From the NCBI GenBank assembly GCA_037044905.1, contig JBAOKB010000093.1, forward strand, positions 372,001 to 436,000: a DNA stretch of 64,000 nt. The letters are read 5' to 3'. The notes under the pieces were generated by a model, which was not told the DNA's origin, did not search any database, and worked only from the letters and a program-made list of their open reading frames with translations. How positions within the stretch are numbered: the first letter of the stretch is position 1; every line of letters starts with the position of its first letter. The DNA comes from Hortaea werneckii (taxonomy: Eukaryota > Ascomycota > Dothideomycetes > Mycosphaerellales > Teratosphaeriaceae). Below are positions 1 to 10,308 of the stretch, in pieces. The translations under genes and the position numbers were made by a program.

Positions 1-983
1 TGTTCTTGTAGCCGTCCTTAGGTTCAAAATCGCCGATGCTGTTCGCCTTCTCGATCCAAGGGTTCCAAACGACCGTATCCTCCAGATTGTCGCGAATCAC
101 ATCGAAACGAGGCTTGCCGTCTAGCACGACAGAGGTGGTATCCTGTTTGATGTCCTTGTAGACACGGTCGGTCTCACCGGTGATACGAATGGTCGGGTCG
201 CTCTGAGTATGCTCGCTGGCGTCGAGGACCTTGTCGACGTAGTTCGTGCTGCCGAGGCCATTGATCTGAACTTTGGAGATGTCCTGAATCGGCAATGTCA
301 GCACCCACGATCTAAACATTGCACACCTTGCTGCCAGTACGTACATCGATCTTGAAGTAAGTGTGTAGCAGCGTCTGGAACTCAAAGCTCTCCTTGCCTT
401 TGTTGTGGATCCGTAGCATTGTCTGTAAGCCGTCCTTGCCCAGCGTCACGCTGTAGATCAGGTCGAAGTCGTACTGCCATGCTTGCTTGGACTCGTCGCT
501 CAGCTGCTGGGCTGATAGTCCGAAATCCATCGTGACACTGTCGTCGCCGCCCGAGGCAAGCTTGCCGGACTCAGAGGAGTTCTTGCCCATGTATTCCCAC
601 TTGGAGTTACGTGCGAAGCCATGCTGTGGAAGCTTGCCAGTCGCGTGGTCTTTGGGCGGAGGACCAAAGCACTTGGGGTATCAGTCAGCATGCACTGTTC
701 TTGCTTACTCTGAGGAAGGCCCTGGTGTTGTTCGTACCGGGAAGACAACCGGAATACCTCCTCTGACCGGCTTGCTCCCATCGAGCTTCGCTGCCGAGCT
801 CACCCACAGGTTCTCCTTGCCATTGCTCTTCCAGCTGACCACAGTAGCACCGTACAGAAGGACCTCGACGCTGTCGCCGGTGGGCAGAGTTGCGATTATA
901 CGGTCCCGCTCGCTCTGGACGGAGGGTTGAGGTGCGGCGGTGGAAGGCGAGATGGCAGATGGCTTGTGGGCGCGCTCAACCAT
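1..983 (-). CDS. Glucose-6-phosphate 1-epimerase (hexose-6-phosphate mutarotase), 3' end cut off by the window edge
   Basis: This enzyme of the aldose-1-epimerase superfamily (yeast YMR099C type) interconverts the alpha and beta anomers of glucose 6-phosphate in the cytosol. The start is the ATG at 983. Exon 1 (983-738) encodes the beta-sandwich start, with GDSVEVLLYGATVVSWK and VRGGIPVVFP. Exon 2 (671-327) carries CFGPPPKDHATGKLPQHGFAR, the signature around the substrate-binding Arg and His, then LHTYFKIDV. Exon 3 starts at 283 and runs off the left edge in frame. The introns at 672-737 and 284-326 are both phase 0, GT...AG. The reading is open throughout with no frame break. It is divergent from the acyltransferase gene at 1377. 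The catalytic Glu near the C-terminus lies outside the window. Confidence 0.93.
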
Positions 984-1376
984 CTTGGCTCGGGGTGATG
1001 TGAGTATGAGCTACTGTGGACGGAGGTATTGCTCAAAGAGTATCCAACCTAATAGACGTGAATGCAAAATATCTGTACGGTGCAGACTACAGTACGGGAT
1101 CAGAGTGGCATGTTCAAGGCCTCCACCAAAGTGGGGAGGGGACCGGGTCAATCGACAACAACAACGCCGTTTCAAGTGGGATGCTCTGAAACGCGCCTTT
1201 GCCGTATTATGACGTAGCTTGTGCCACGCTGGAGGAGACTGCAGGTGATTAGCATGTGGAAATTCACTACTGCACATCCATATCGAATGAGGAAGATAAT
1301 ATGATACGCTGCATTTCGTACACGTCTTGTCTCCCAGAACACAATCGACAGTCTGCAAACTAAGCAGTGGGGTGAC
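984..1376. other. Shared upstream region of two divergent genes
   Basis: These 393 bases separate the start of the epimerase (minus strand) from the start of the acyltransferase (plus strand). Open frames here overlap each other on both strands, start without context and resemble nothing. I see no repeat or RNA gene. It most likely holds both promoters and 5' leaders. Confidence 0.55.
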
Positions 1377-2462
1377 ATGTTGCCGCAGAAGTGGCCAACA
1401 GCGTCTCACCAAGGCGCCGTCCTTCTCGCTGTCGCCCTTCATCTCAAGCTGCTGCATGACATCGCACTCTGGCGAGCCTTGCATCCACCATACAATCACA
1501 CCGGGAAAGAGATCTTCCCACGGTCGCCGACAGTGCTCAAGTACGAAGTACCCGGAACCGCAGTCACATCAGCCATCGTCCTCCTCATCCTTCCTTATGT
1601 GCTCGAGCCAAGCAATCCACTCGCGAATGCAGGGCTGAGGGTGGTGTGCTTCTTCTACGCCTGCAAATCTCTCGACTTGGGATTAGCTAGATGGCATCGA
1701 CCACCAACAATGCTGATCACCGGCAGGGGAGCCAATGAGAAATCGCCAGCGCCCATGATGACGTCCCGAGACATTTACCAGTATTCACTTGCCTTAGCTA
1801 CGGAGATGCGATATCTGAATTTCGATATTGCTGCACGACAGAGAGGTAGACCGGCTCAGACTGAACGATGGGTAGAGATCGCCTGGACGGTCGTGCCTCT
1901 CGTTGTATTGCCGACAATCACCTACGTCGTTCCAATCACGCCCCTGAAATGTGCCTGTCTTCTCACAATCATTCAGATAGGTCTGGATGGCCTTCACAGG
2001 CTTGTACACCGACGTTGTGATAGCCCACTCTTCTGGTGTCCTTGGGCTGCTCGAACGATGAGCTCCTTTTGGACTATTCACTGGCACAGTGGTGCCGAAT
2101 CCTTTCTTCGCTCGCTCGCTTACGAGCCGGCGAAGCGGCTAAGTACGCCGTTGATCGGCAAGCAAGGTGGACGGGCAGTTGGAGTGCTGGCTGCCTTCGC
2201 ACTCAGCGGCTTGTGGCATGGCTGGGCAAGCGCCCCGGCAACCACTGCACCTTATTTGCTGGCGTTCCAAGTATGGGCACTGTTCCTGGCGTTTGGCGTT
2301 GCTTGTGTGGCGGAGCAAGGTATATGGGGTGCTCGTCAAGGTGGGACTTTCCAGAGGGTCGCAGTCTGGACGTACGCACTTTGCGGCGCTGGTATATGCG
2401 CACGAACACTGGAATGCTATTGTAAGATTGAGTGGGTAAAACGAACGCAGTGTTCGGGATGA
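1377..2462 (+). CDS. Wax-synthase-type membrane-bound O-acyltransferase
   Basis: A polytopic membrane protein of about 361 residues with the wax synthase domain, a relative of the MBOAT fold. The sequence shows the two hallmark regions: SFWTIHWHS (about residues 224-232), equivalent to the fungal FW...WH motif, and ALSGLWHGW (about 275-283), whose His is the expected catalytic residue. Several hydrophobic helices flank them, for example the segment with VLLILPYVLE and the segment TVVPLVVLPTITYVV. Family members transfer acyl or acetyl groups to alcohols, terpenoids or other hydrophobic metabolites; the substrate here is unknown. The frame is open from the ATG at 1377. A GTAAGA at about 2420 could start a late intron, so the last 10-15 residues are uncertain. 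Its 3' end faces the UstYa-like gene, 117 bases away. Confidence 0.82.
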   Translation: MLPQKWPTASHQGAVLLAVALHLKLLHDIALWRALHPPYNHTGKEIFPRSPTVLKYEVPGTAVTSAIVLLILPYVLEPSNPLANAGLRVVCFFYACKSLDLGLARWHRPPTMLITGRGANEKSPAPMMTSRDIYQYSLALATEMRYLNFDIAARQRGRPAQTERWVEIAWTVVPLVVLPTITYVVPITPLKCACLLTIIQIGLDGLHRLVHRRCDSPLFWCPWAARTMSSFWTIHWHSGAESFLRSLAYEPAKRLSTPLIGKQGGRAVGVLAAFALSGLWHGWASAPATTAPYLLAFQVWALFLAFGVACVAEQGIWGARQGGTFQRVAVWTYALCGAGICARTLECYCKIEWVKRTQCSG

Positions 2463-2578
2463 GGAAAGCGTCCATGCCAAAGTCTTACCGGACTCGGTAC
2501 GGAACTCCTAAGCACATAAGTAATCTCGGCTGGTGTGTCAAATGACTTGAAGCTAAAAGAGCGACGATAGTATACAGG

Positions 2579-3408
2579 CTAGAAGATGTTGGAAACCGAA
2601 TTCTCTTGCATGTACTGCATGATAGCGTCCTTGTGAAGGGTCAGTAACCGCCAACATAATGAATGTACATGTTAGGGAAATCATGACTCACCCAGCTTTT
2701 ACATTCGTGAGTAATGCCCCATCCATCCACAGCAAACCTACTGCCATCGGCCTCCACCCTTGGCCACTCTATCGTCATATCGCCAGCACACATCAGCGCC
2801 TGCCTAATGTAGTCAAAGCAGTGGAACACATGATCTTCGGTTGGCTTCAGCAAGACGTCGTAGATCTTCTGCGGGTCGTCCTCCCCTATCAAAGCTTGAA
2901 GGGTGAATGTATGTGTGCGTATGTGCCGGAGACAATGCAACTCGTGGAAGACGGAAATATCGTAGACTTCGCCGGCTTTCGTTGGCTTTCCCGGTTCCAG
3001 GTCCCACTGTTGACGAGTGTTGTTGGGCAGGAGGATGAAGCCGTCACCCTGAGGTGTGAGTGTAGCCCAGGCTTCGTCGCTCTTCGGGTTTGAGCCATTC
3101 GCAAAGAGCTTGTCTTCTTCAAATGTCACTTTAGTTCTCGGCATTCTGGGAACTGGCGAGAGCACCGTCTGTTCTCCGCCTGGAATCTCGAGTGCTATGG
3201 CTGACAGCGCCCAAAAGGGCCAAGGCAAGTATTCCTACTAAGATGCTCAATCCAATGATCCAGCGTCTAAGCTTGCTCTGCCGCTCATAGAGTATACGAA
3301 GCTGTGTTTCAAGCTCCCAGACTCCTTGCTCATCAGTTGTTCATCTTCTAATGCGTTATCTTTGCTTCGCCCGGACGAGTTCCAGCTCAAGAATCGAAGA
3401 TGCTCCAT
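2579..3408 (-). CDS. UstYa-like (DUF3328) oxidase with an N-terminal membrane anchor; frame broken twice in the assembly
   Basis: UstYa-family proteins catalyse oxidative cyclisation or related steps in fungal RiPP and other secondary-metabolite pathways. The two diagnostic motifs are present: HELHCLRHI and, about 40 residues later, HCFDYIRQALMC. They are preceded by VTFEEDKLF and SDEAWATL, which are typical of the family. A single transmembrane helix (RRWIIGLSILVGILALAL) lies in a different frame from both the start (ATG 3408) and the catalytic part. Lengthening the G run at 3315-3317 by one and shortening the A/T run at 3213-3216 by one joins everything into 255 residues. A clean intron at 2630-2691 adds the C-terminal DAIMQYMQENSVSNIF. 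It is either an intact gene with two run-length errors or a decayed gene; I favour the former. Confidence 0.82.
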
Positions 3409-4513
3409 TGCATCCAAAGGAACTGTTAAAGTGCTCTGAAGGCAGACACGAGATGATTGACAAGAAGCGGAGATACCGCAGCAGATCCTCGAAAGCAGTA
3501 GACGTGTTGTGTGTTGCTGTTTGCAGTTAACGTCGACGTCTTCGCAGATGAAGTATGTATGGACTCCACCGCTATGTAGGAGCAATCATGGAACAGACAA
3601 GGCTGTCAAGTCCACCATCACGATACCTCGGCTGTTCAGATATGGTCTAGGATCTGTAATATGCAGGGCTAATAAGCGACGTCTAGAGCTGCATGATTAC
3701 ATGGGTTTGAAACAATGCAGACTTGATCCTCCTTCCATCACGCAAGATCCAATCCTTCAACGTTGTTTCAAGCAAGAATGGCGCTGTCGCAGGCAACGGC
3801 TGGCCTCTTGGATTCGAAACGACCTAACACATGTGGCCCGAAGTTACCAAAAAGGTTACGATAGTGCCGAGGCAATTGCAGCCAATTAAAAGCAACGCTG
3901 GCTTCCTTGACAGACGCCACCACGACGGACCTGTGCTTGACTATCACAGCAACCCTAAGCAAGTATCTACGAAAGGGGACTAGGTGTCATGAGACCTTAT
4001 ATGTGTGAACCAAGTCTCATTAGATTGCAGCGATCTGTGACACTTGGGCAACGCCATCGCCATGAACTTCCGAAATCGCCACCTCTTATGATTGAGCAAT
4101 CCCTGGTCGGAAGGCAGCAGACCCCGAGGATGCATGGACCTGTCCTTGAAGGACTAAATGCAGAATTGATCGTCGCTTTGGAAAATACAACCCCAGAGGC
4201 CCAGAGTGGTAGTCGTAGCGCGGGGACCGTTTATGTAGGAGGCACGTCAGAGCTTGTGCTGAGTTGCAAATGCATCGCGCTCCTGTTTCATTTACCACAG
4301 GATCCTGGAAATCGATGCAGGCTGCTTGAGCTCATTTTTTTCCTGGATCGGATCGATTCGATGCCATCGTTGGGTGTCTGCCCTGATGGGCGGTCCTTGA
4401 GGGGTATAAATCCATGACAGATATCCATCCTCTGATCACATAAAGCCTTCATTATAACACACAGAGCATCTTCACCTCAACACGTCCATCGATAGCTGAC
4501 GACAGTAAGAAAA
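3409..4513. other. Gene-free interval upstream of the cutinase
   Basis: Open frames here (for example 3509-3889 and 3989-4417, plus strand) have no recognisable domain, signal peptide or codon pattern. I see no repeat. The right end carries the cutinase promoter. Confidence 0.55.
4405..4410 (+). promoter_or_regulatory. TATA box of the cutinase gene
   Basis: TATAAA lies 104 bases before the cutinase ATG at 4514, in the sequence GGGGTATAAATCC. The spacing is normal for a strongly regulated fungal gene. It is recognised by sequence and position only. Confidence 0.55.
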
Positions 4514-5475
4514 ATGAAAATCACTGCGAATCTATCGTACTTGGTGTACGCAGCCTCTGTTGCTCTCGGTATTCCAGTTGAAAAACGAGCTGGCACCTCT
4601 TACTCAGGAGGTAGTACTGCCACCGATGTTGCTGATGGAGGTATACATACAATCACTAGGATCCTTGATGAGCAATGATGCTAATGACAATCAGTCTGCG
4701 CTCCTGTCACTTTTATATTCGCGCGTGGGTCAACAGAGACCGGCAACATGGGCTCAACAGTAGGGCCAGCTTTGGCAAAGGCTCTCATTTCAGCTCTCGG
4801 CTCAGATGGAGTTGCAATCCAAGGGGTTGAGTATCCCGCCACAATCGAGAGCAACATTTCGATGGGCTCTGAAGGCGGTGAGTAGAGTCTTCTGCAGTTA
4901 GTTTAATCGAGCTGAACTGATTTCTCCAAATAGGACCAGAAATGGCAAAGCTTGCCCAGCAGGCGCTTAGCAACTGCCCCAACACCAAGATTGCATTATC
5001 TGGCTACTCTCAAGGTGCCACGGTTACCCACTACGCTGTCAAAAGTGGAGGGTTGGACGCGGAGAACGTCAGCGCAGTCGTACTGTATGGAGATCCATTG
5101 TACGGTCAATCTGTCGGTGACCTACCAGACAGCAAGCTCAAGGAATTTTGCGGTGAGTGTGTGACATGATCTCTGCATCTTGATCGATAACTGAGTAATT
5201 CTCCAGCATCGGGCGATGGCGTGTGTGAAACTGGAACATTCAGCATTTCTGCTGCACACTTGAGCTATACCAGCAGATCAGACATCAGCGAAGGTGCTGA
5301 ATTTATCGAATCAAACATTGGTGGGAGCAGCGGCACGTCTTCTTCCTCAGAACCATCTTCAACAGGACCGTCTTCGAGCTCAAGCAGTCCAACTGAGTCG
5401 GCCTCCTCGTCTGGCCTGGGAAGCTTCTTCGGTTCCTCTTCTAACAATGGCCTTTCTGGCTTGACCGGCTTCTAG
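4514..5475 (+). CDS. Secreted cutinase (CE5 family) with a Ser-rich tail
   Basis: Cutinases hydrolyse the ester bonds of plant cutin and related polyesters outside the cell. The gene has four exons (4514-4640, 4695-4877, 4934-5152, 5207-5475) and encodes 265 residues with no frame break. The start gives a hydrophobic signal peptide (MKITANLSYLVYAASVALG) followed by VEKR, a likely KR processing site. FARGSTE (the oxyanion-side motif), GYSQGA with nucleophile Ser at about 129, GDGVCE with catalytic Asp at about 180, and AHLSY with catalytic His at about 194 are all in the expected order. The last 60 residues are almost only Ser, Gly, Thr and Pro, beyond the catalytic domain; no hydrophobic GPI-anchor tail follows. 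It suggests a plant-associated or cuticle-degrading life style. Confidence 0.95.
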
Positions 5476-7362
5476 GGTATGTCGGCTTCGCTTCTCATTT
5501 CCCTTCAATGCTTTTTCAGAGCTTCAACTTAGAGAGATGTAGACAGCATATCAGCTTGGGCTATAGCTTTGAAATCCGAGCCGGCTCTGGATAGCGATTT
5601 TGAGGATATTGTCAATTTCCGTTGCTTTTGTTGTGCTTCATCGATTCCAAACTAAAAATTTTCTTTGAGTGTTCGATGAGACGGCGCTTTGCTTGCGCCT
5701 AACACAGGCACTTTGCTTAAGCCTAGCCTAATTTCAACGGCGCTCAATCTGCATAAGCACTCCGGCTCTCTCAGAAAGGTTTGAACGCTTGTGGCTTTTG
5801 GCCACTTGCGGTTTGCAACTCCTGACCCGATTCTTTTGAAGGTATATGGAGTATCATGGCCACTCCAGATATGAAGCTCTGCCAACAACGCCTGAAGTGA
5901 AGCAAGCAAGTCTCGCGCTTAGCTCTATATCAATGAAGCAGGTACACCGCCTGCGTAAGAGAGACGATCGGGTCGAAATGCTTCCTTCTCTGTCTCTGAC
6001 CCTCTGCAGGCTCCTCATCTTCCCTCTTTCTCTCATTCTTTGGCTCACTACCCATGCAAAGATGATAATCATGGACATTGATTGAACCGATGGAGCGTGC
6101 AACCATACATGTGCAGCACTATCATATGAATTGAGATCATGACTGTACATGATCGCTTCTTTTGCCCTCAACTGCCGCGCTGTAAATTGCCTTCGCGGCT
6201 TCTGGCGGAAGTTTCCGGGCTCGAGCCGGGACAAATTCAATGTTCCCTTGACTCGGTCGCGAAGAACCATGTTCCATGCCTTCGACCGCTCTGCCGCTTC
6301 AACGACCCGCCTCCTCTGACTCGCAAATAGCAGATGCGGATGCCACCACACCAACCCACCAAGTGGTTGCCACGATGGCGTGTTTCAGCCAGTGAGTTCT
6401 CCGACGACGATCACACTAGACTCCACGTCCAACCTCATGGGCTGCGGTGATGCACAGGGTTCATGATGGGTTGAAGGGAACTTTTGTGAGTATAGGTGGT
6501 CTCCTGAGCCTCGAGCCTTGACATCGCATGTTTTGACAAACTATGCGACAAGTTGAGAGCCAAATCTTTCGACGATCCCTGTGATGCGTCGACTTGTGTG
6601 CATTACCTCCTACCGCTCATCGGCTATTGTGGCAATTGGGTTGGACCACCCCAAGCTTCTACAGTATACCCAAAGCGGTCAGCGCCCCGTGAGGTTGGAT
6701 TAACCACTACGGCAGACGCCGTCGACCGCATCATCGCCATGATCATCTACTGGATGTTGGACCGTTGGAAAGAGGATTCTGGCATCAACTTCCAGAAAAT
6801 TCACTTGCTCTTGAGCGATACCCCTTTCTTTACGCCCATTGCTCTATCATTGGCTCCCGCACAAGCGACTGCTAATCCCGAGAGCGCCTCACCTGCCCTA
6901 CTACTGATACTGCTCAAAGCTTCGGGGAGAAGACGGCGGTGCCACACTGCTGAACACACAGCCAGCCATACCTGGCCGATCCTCGACAGTTTCCGTCTCG
7001 TGGACATCAGGTTGTTCGGGCCGTTGCTTTTCTCCAACCGTTGCCTCGCGACTCGCGTAACCCGAAAAGGGCCGGTCACAGAATGGAATTCTCGCCCTCT
7101 ATTCGCTCCGAGATCATGACAGGTATTACATGGCTTGTCTGGTGCCCGGGAGCTGGGCTCATGGTTGTTCGAGACATCGGATGCCCGGATGTGGCGAGCA
7201 CTGATGTGGATGTAGTTGCTCCTCGCAGGTCTCTCGCACTGTCTGCAGACAATTTTTCTCTCGCTTGACTAGGTGTCCTTACTGCTGTCTTTGGCTGAAA
7301 GTATCCATTGTACTGGCATGTGCAAGGATCACGAATAGACACATGCCCTATCCGACCCAAAG
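5476..7362. other. Gene-free interval of 1.9 kb
   Basis: I recognise no gene. The longest frame (6553-7119, plus strand) has no domain, no hydrophobic pattern and no homologue that I can recall. Frames on the minus strand at 5854-6354 are equally featureless. No tandem repeat or terminal inverted repeat is visible. Confidence 0.5.
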
Positions 7363-8748
7363 ATGGATAATACGAATGCAGCTCTTCCTTCGGATGCATG
7401 GGTGGCATGGATCCTGGTGTTGATCTACTCGGCTATCTGCCTGGCTGCTACGATACTGCTTTCGTCGATGCTTATTGTCAACGGGGAGCGCTTCAATTGT
7501 ACGGATCCTGACAAAAATTCTTGGGGATGGAGACTGATTCAAGTCTTCAGATGTCACTCTGCTCTCGGTCGTCGTGAGTGTCACCTCCGCAGCATCAATT
7601 GCGCAACAAATATACTATGCATGTCATTGGCGAGATGTTAGAACTACCGCTCTGGTGCAAGCCAAAGCAAGCATCGACACACCCTCTATCGCATACGGTC
7701 CCCTCTCCACCGGCTTTAATCTGGCAATGTTCGAGGTGCAATTCGTTGGTTATATGATCAATAGCATCCTCATAATGTTTTGGGCGATATCTATGGCAAA
7801 GGGGGTCTACAATATGCGCTTTCGGGCACTCATGGGACGAGAGCAACATCTGGCGACAGCAGCAAAGGTTTTGGGCGTCATAATACCTGGATATTCGTCG
7901 GAATCACGTTCACGGACGCCGTCAAGGGCAATGAGGTTGCCTACATGGTGATTACGAATATATTGAGTAAGTCTTCTGCTTTCTGTTGTTCGACCAAGCC
8001 TGATCGCTAAATCTCGCCAGTGATCGGTGCTCTAGTCATTGGCAGCATCATGATGATCGCGATATCCTTCCGCTATGTCCACAGTCGACATCGGTTTGCA
8101 AGCCTCCAGAACAGCAGCCATGCGTCCTCTTCGAACCCCACGCCACTAACCGCACAGCCGGCTGCAGCAAAGATACGTATCGACAAGTCATTGCTGCTCC
8201 GCTTCACGATCGCCTTTCTCATCATCACCGCCTTCGAAGTTTCAATCATCAGCTTCGAGTTCATGCGCCGCAGAAATGCTCGGGAGCTGGCACAACGTGA
8301 AGAGCCCGACTTTTCTTCTGCCAGTGTCATCAACGAAATATTGCAGTTCATGCCGGGAGTGACAGCTGGGCTTTTGTGTTTTCTCGTCTTTGGCACAACA
8401 GCACAGTTTCGGAAGAAATACGTAGAGGCATTTCGATCGGCAAGATTCTGGAAGAGGGCCCGTTCTTCCAGAGATAAGAATGGCAGTATGGAGGTATGGG
8501 ACACGCTTGCTTCGGATCATCAAAAAAGGAAGGGCTACAGATGTACTGTCAGGGGTGGCGCAAGTCATGGCGATGATATTGAACTTCACGGCGATCCAAG
8601 ACCGCTGGATAAGAAGCAGGCGTCCGTACAAGTGAGAACCCATAGCCAGCAAAGTTCGACAGCGTCCTGGAACCTGGCTCCAGCCGCAAACGATGTAGCT
8701 GCGGCACAGCCACAGCCTTGGACGAGTCCATGGGAACAGCGGTCCTAA
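7363..8748 (+). CDS. Seven-transmembrane-like protein of unknown function (one frame break)
   Basis: I cannot name the family. There are three exons (7363-7498, 7551-7966, 8021-8748), with good introns at 7499-7550 and 7967-8020. Between 7867 and 7880 the frame changes by one. Adding one base to the TTTTGGG run at 7869-7875 gives a continuous protein of 426 residues. Seven hydrophobic segments can be counted: near residue 12 (WVAWILVLIYSAICLAATIL), 48 (VTLLSVVVSVTSAASIAQQ), 105 (VGYMINSILIMFWAISMA), a weaker one near TWIFVGITF, VITNILMIGALVIGSIMMIA, LLRFTIAFLIITAFEVSII, and PGVTAGLLCFLVFGTTAQF. A polar C-terminal tail of about 110 residues follows. This layout resembles a fungal GPCR-like receptor but no signature confirms it. 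An alternative is a 50-59 nt intron ending at 7926. Confidence 0.62.
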
Positions 8749-10308
8749 TGATAGATTGCAAACGACATGAATAAAGATTGCCTGTTTCACTGCCTTTTCT
8801 TTAATCTCCTCATCGGAGTCCAGCCATTGGTCTCCCCCACAATGTCAATTTCAGCGTCAACTAAAAGACATTATCATGCTCATCATGTGAGATAGCAGCT
8901 TAACTAAGTAATGCTGCCATTGAATTGAAGCTGTTCATTGTCCGTGCCCAAAATGAATAGTCCCCCGCAGAAGAATGGAGCGTGCGTAACGTTGGGGTTC
9001 ATAGCACGTGATAGTCGACTGACTTGATGCACAGTCGTCTAGACCTCTTCATGGATACAGAACAGGTCGAACCCGAGGGTCGCTCATGCGCAGGAGAAGA
9101 TTAATCCGAAGCTAGTTTTTCCTGATAACGATGGTGTTCACATTAACGTCCAGCCTTTACTATACGTAATCAATTTATATCTGATGGGAAGTGAGATCGT
9201 TGTAGCAGAGAGCAAAAAGACAGGACCATGACTTATTGCAACTTTGGATTGTAAATCATCCTCCAAGCTCGACTCTAGTCCAATGCACGGCTTCAATAAT
9301 GACAAGTCGAACTTTGACTTGCAACTCAGATCAAAACAGACGGAGTGAGATGAGTGTAGTCTTAGGCATAGCTCTACGTTGGGAAGGTATCCGTCTGAAG
9401 CGGAGATCACGGCTTGAATTCGAAGTACCGTTTCCGTGGTCTTGAGCATTTATTTGGGCTGAATTTCTAGTCTCTACGTGTTTCAAGTCGTGATTTGAGC
9501 GGTGAGCTGTGATTGAGTTGTATGTCGAGTTCCCTGTAGGCATGAGATGTCGTTTGAGTGGCAACAGGAGTAATAAGCCTGGCTAATGCCCATTAATACC
9601 TAAGTGTCTAGGAGTGACGCATGACACTGGGAGTCGTCAGTCGCATTGCTGATGGCTGTGGATGTATTGAAGTTTGGGCCCAAAAGCACACTGGCGCAAT
9701 TGAAGAGCTATTGTGCTGAGTATCAAGTCACAAGTGAAAATATCAAGATGAATGCAGTGGCATTGCGAGAGAGCTTACCGAACAGTGATTTCACAAGTTC
9801 GCTGGGTCAGGCCGGTATCGATTGGAATTCAAATTCATACGCAGCATTGCAAGACTCCAAAGGCCGCATCACTGATGACGGTGTTCTACAGGCAGTAATT
9901 GATGGTATCTTGAAAGAATGTCCTCACGAAAGCGCGCAAATCATGTCCTAACACACCTTGGCCGAGCAAATAGCATAGCCTCCGTCAAATTAATCTCGTT
10001 GCTTATATCCGAGTTCAACTGATTGTCGGAAGGACCCGAGCTTATCGAACGCACCAAGCAACGTCTAGTCTCTCCTGTGATTAATCAAAGCCAGCGCTGC
10101 GTCGCTCCACACAGCATCATTACGACTTCGAAGTCAAAAGGCAATCATTGCCTAGAGTGGCCTTGAATATGGACTTAAACAGTTTCAGTGGCCCAGTAGC
10201 CAATTTATTCAATAATGGTCACCCAACGCGATCTAACATTGGGTCATCAAAGATGATTATTACCTAGGTACATTCAACTGTCGCAAACACTAAGACTCTC
10301 CCGCACCT
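8749..10308. other. Gene-poor interval with one weak small frame and one palindrome
   Basis: Apart from the doubtful frame at 9652-9951, nothing coding can be supported. A perfect TACCTAGGTA palindrome lies at 10261-10270, the same element that is clustered near 32.5 kb. Confidence 0.5.
9652..9951 (+). CDS. Doubtful small open frame
   Basis: A single-exon frame of 99 residues from the ATG at 9652 (MAVDVLKFGPKSTLAQLK...). Its amino-acid mix is that of a soluble protein rather than a random frame (balanced charges, no low-complexity run). I recognise no domain, and no promoter or neighbour supports it. It could be a gene remnant or chance. Confidence 0.22.
   Translation: MAVDVLKFGPKSTLAQLKSYCAEYQVTSENIKMNAVALRESLPNSDFTSSLGQAGIDWNSNSYAALQDSKGRITDDGVLQAVIDGILKECPHESAQIMS

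Noticed and set aside
3409..4417. Possible RiPP precursor for the UstYa-like enzyme
   Set aside because: No signal peptide followed by repeated core segments with KR sites was found here or elsewhere near the gene.
6553..7119. Plus-strand frame of 188 codons in the gene-free interval
   Set aside because: No domain, signal peptide, helix pattern or splice context; composition is that of a chance frame.
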